From Flavobacterium psychrolimnae (GTDB taxonomy: Bacteria; Bacteroidota; Bacteroidia; Flavobacteriales; Flavobacteriaceae): 64,000 nucleotides of DNA. The position numbers and the translations under genes were made by a program. The notes under the pieces are model-generated. The model worked only from the letters and a program-made list of their open reading frames with translations. It made no database searches and was not told where the DNA came from. Of the stretch, positions 62,445-64,000 are shown one piece after another (the stretch's first letter is position 1; each line of letters starts with the position of its first letter). The stretch spans positions 124,001-188,000 of the forward strand of contig NZ_QNUX01000007.1 in NCBI RefSeq assembly GCF_003312425.1, written 5' to 3'.

Positions 62445-62780
62445 CTACTCAGTACCCTCAATGAAACGGGTTATGAGCTTTTTCCAGTCCGGGTCAATAA
62501 TCTTATCTGCATCCGTAGCCGAATAAGTGATAATACTATCAGGTGCATGATAAGCCTCAAGTATCGCATTAGGAATACGCTTGGTTGAGGCGTAGGTATC
62601 TTCACTGTTGGCATGCACTAAATCTTCTTTTCGGGAATCATAATAAGGGTATTCATTCTTCGCATCTACCTTAACTAAAGTTTCATCTGATACATAGGGC
62701 GAATCGGCAGTACAGGAATCAAGTGTAAACAAAAAGGACAAGCAAATTAAAGTGCTAAAACCTGGATAGAATTTTTTCAT
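62445..62780 (-). CDS. small lipoprotein of unknown function
   Basis: 111 residues. The lipobox region LFTLDSC gives a signal peptidase II site at Cys23; Thr-Ala-Asp follow. The remainder is acidic with several Tyr and ends ITRFIEGTE, with no recognised domain. It is divergent from the TPR gene to the right. The 387-base gap between them has CAATTCCCGAATTGAATAC (62974-62992), inverse to the CAATTCGGGAAT words before rteC, and nothing else I can name. Confidence 0.7.
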   Translation of the reverse strand: MKKFYPGFSTLICLSFLFTLDSCTADSPYVSDETLVKVDAKNEYPYYDSRKEDLVHANSEDTYASTKRIPNAILEAYHAPDSIITYSATDADKIIDPDWKKLITRFIEGTE

Positions 62781-63167
62781 TTTGGTTAATGTTTTTAAAT
62801 GTTACTGATTACTTTTTTTTCATCAGTTCATTTCTCCCGGGGTAATCTGAACAATGTTGGTGCAGGTTTTACTCATAACAAAACCTTTTGAATTCATGGC
62901 AAAACTAATGAGTCAGTTCCTCCTCGACAAGCCAACAACTATTCAGTTCGAGAATCTATTATATGCAATTCCCGAATTGAATACTGAACTTTTTTAGATA
63001 AACAACAAACATCCAGAAACTTACACACAGAAAGACAGAAAAGCCATTTGTCGCGGTAATTCTAGCATCTATTAAGTTATTTTAGTTACATTTATTTTAC
63101 TAGAACAGAGTGTTAAACTCATTAATGCTGTACCTTCTATCAGAAAGCCCCCCAATCTCTCAGAAAT

Positions 63168-64000
63168 ATGACGAAAAAATACTTACTTATAATATGGGTA
63201 TGCCTACAGTACAATGCCTATGCACAACAAAATATTTTTGTAATTCCGGATAGTCTTTCAACTAAAAGCTATGAATATTTTAGCAACAACATACTTTATG
63301 AGGAAAAAGATAGCATCAACGAAAGGTTGTATGCACAATCATGGTTAGCTAAAGCAAAACGGGAGAAAAACTTCGGTCAAATGACGCAGTCTTATAAAGC
63401 TTTAATTTATACAAGCGATAATAAGCTACAACTAAAATATGCCGATAGTATGTTGACAGCAGCTAAACGTACAGCCGACATGGAATTAATCGGATCGGTC
63501 TACATGACGAAAGGGATTGTACAATACGATCTTAAAGAGCACATGAATGCACTCGATAGCTACCTGATGGCAGACGAATACATTTCAAAGACAAACAACC
63601 ACTACCTAATATATAAAGTAAAATATGTTATTGCTCAGGTCAAATATTACCTTGGATTTTACGATGAGGCAACAACATTATTTCAAGAATGTGTAAACTA
63701 TTTCAAGGAAAAAAATGACCGTGCCTATCTAAATTCACTTCACTCTTTAGGTCTTTGCTACAGCCGTACAAGTAAATATAAACTGTGTAGCCAGATCAAT
63801 CAAACGGGACTAAGCGAGGGTCTGCGATTAAAAAATTTAGAAATGGAACCCTACTTCATCCATTCCGAAGGAGTAAACCAGTATTTCAAACACAATTATG
63901 CGGATGCAATAAAGAAATTGACAAAGACACTGCCTGTTGTGATAGATAATAAAGACTTTATAAACGAAACGACCGCCTATTTTTACATCGGAAAAAGTTA
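63168..64000 (+). CDS. TPR protein with signal peptide (partial, runs off the window)
   Basis: Open for 277 codons with no stop before the window end. It starts MTKKYLLIIWVCLQYNAYAQ (signal peptide), then helical repeats of TPR type: SYKALIYTSDNKLQLKYADS, YDLKEHMNALDSYLMADEYI, YYLGFYDEATTLFQECVNYF, YLNSLHSLGLCYSRTSKYKL. This form is the N-terminal half of Bacteroidota TPR sensor-regulators that end in a membrane helix and an AraC/LuxR-type HTH; the end is outside, so that is only likely. Confidence 0.72.
   Translation, partial: MTKKYLLIIWVCLQYNAYAQQNIFVIPDSLSTKSYEYFSNNILYEEKDSINERLYAQSWLAKAKREKNFGQMTQSYKALIYTSDNKLQLKYADSMLTAAKRTADMELIGSVYMTKGIVQYDLKEHMNALDSYLMADEYISKTNNHYLIYKVKYVIAQVKYYLGFYDEATTLFQECVNYFKEKNDRAYLNSLHSLGLCYSRTSKYKLCSQINQTGLSEGLRLKNLEMEPYFIHSEGVNQYFKHNYADAIKKLTKTLPVVIDNKDFINETTAYFYIGKS

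Overview
The window is AT-rich and looks like a chromosome segment of a flavobacterium (Bacteroidota, probably Flavobacterium or a close relative). The evidence is a PorV2-like type IX secretion protein, a SusC/SusD pair, an RteC-type regulator, a DUF6520 peptide, TAnnTTTG-type -7 promoter boxes, and core genes typical of the group (lptB, pssA, DUF4105). All gene names are inferred from motifs and remembered family patterns; no search was run.

Layout. (1) 1-6 kb: housekeeping and envelope genes. These are the tail of a carboxymuconolactone-decarboxylase-like gene, lptB, a four-helix-bundle (S23) gene nested in repeats, a GH25 lysozyme, pssA, a porV2-like gene and a DUF4105 gene. (2) 6.2-46.4 kb: a roughly 40-kb surface polysaccharide (O-antigen-type) locus, almost all on the minus strand. 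It holds an initiating sugar transferase, an O-antigen ligase/polymerase-like protein, about 14 glycosyltransferases, an SGNH + MBOAT acylation pair, and nonulosonic (sialic-type) acid genes (neuB, neuC, neuA-like). It also holds an AsnB-type amidotransferase, a formyltransferase, a NodB deacetylase, a pyruvyltransferase, wecB, a WbsX (GH99-like) protein, an FkbM methyltransferase and the Wzm/Wzt ABC exporter. The likely scheme is that CMP-nonulosonate and other sugars are built and assembled on an undecaprenyl carrier, exported by Wzm/Wzt, and ligated to lipid A-core. (3) 46.96-55.3 kb: the start of an accessory region. It contains a 5'-truncated propeller gene, a DUF6520 peptide gene, and an operon of SusC, SusD and an exported S9 peptidase. 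(4) 55.3-64 kb: mobile and defence-like sequence. It contains a strongly structured RNA candidate, an XRE regulator, a tandem hairpin array, a 136-bp near-perfect direct repeat around two truncated genes (one HEPN-like, one AlbA/RecG-like ATP-binding), a three-gene toxin/antitoxin/SecB-like chaperone (TAC) module, a tRNA 3'-half-like att candidate, rteC, a lipoprotein gene and the start of a TPR protein.

Three observations deserve most attention. First, small free-standing genes (two GIY-YIG nucleases and one S23 four-helix bundle) each sit between inverted copies of the local dispersed repeat, a recurring 'gene in the loop of a palindromic repeat' arrangement. Second, the tripartite TAC module at 59.4-60.8 kb. 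Third, the structured RNA candidate at 55.88-56.07 kb, closed by a 15-bp helix.
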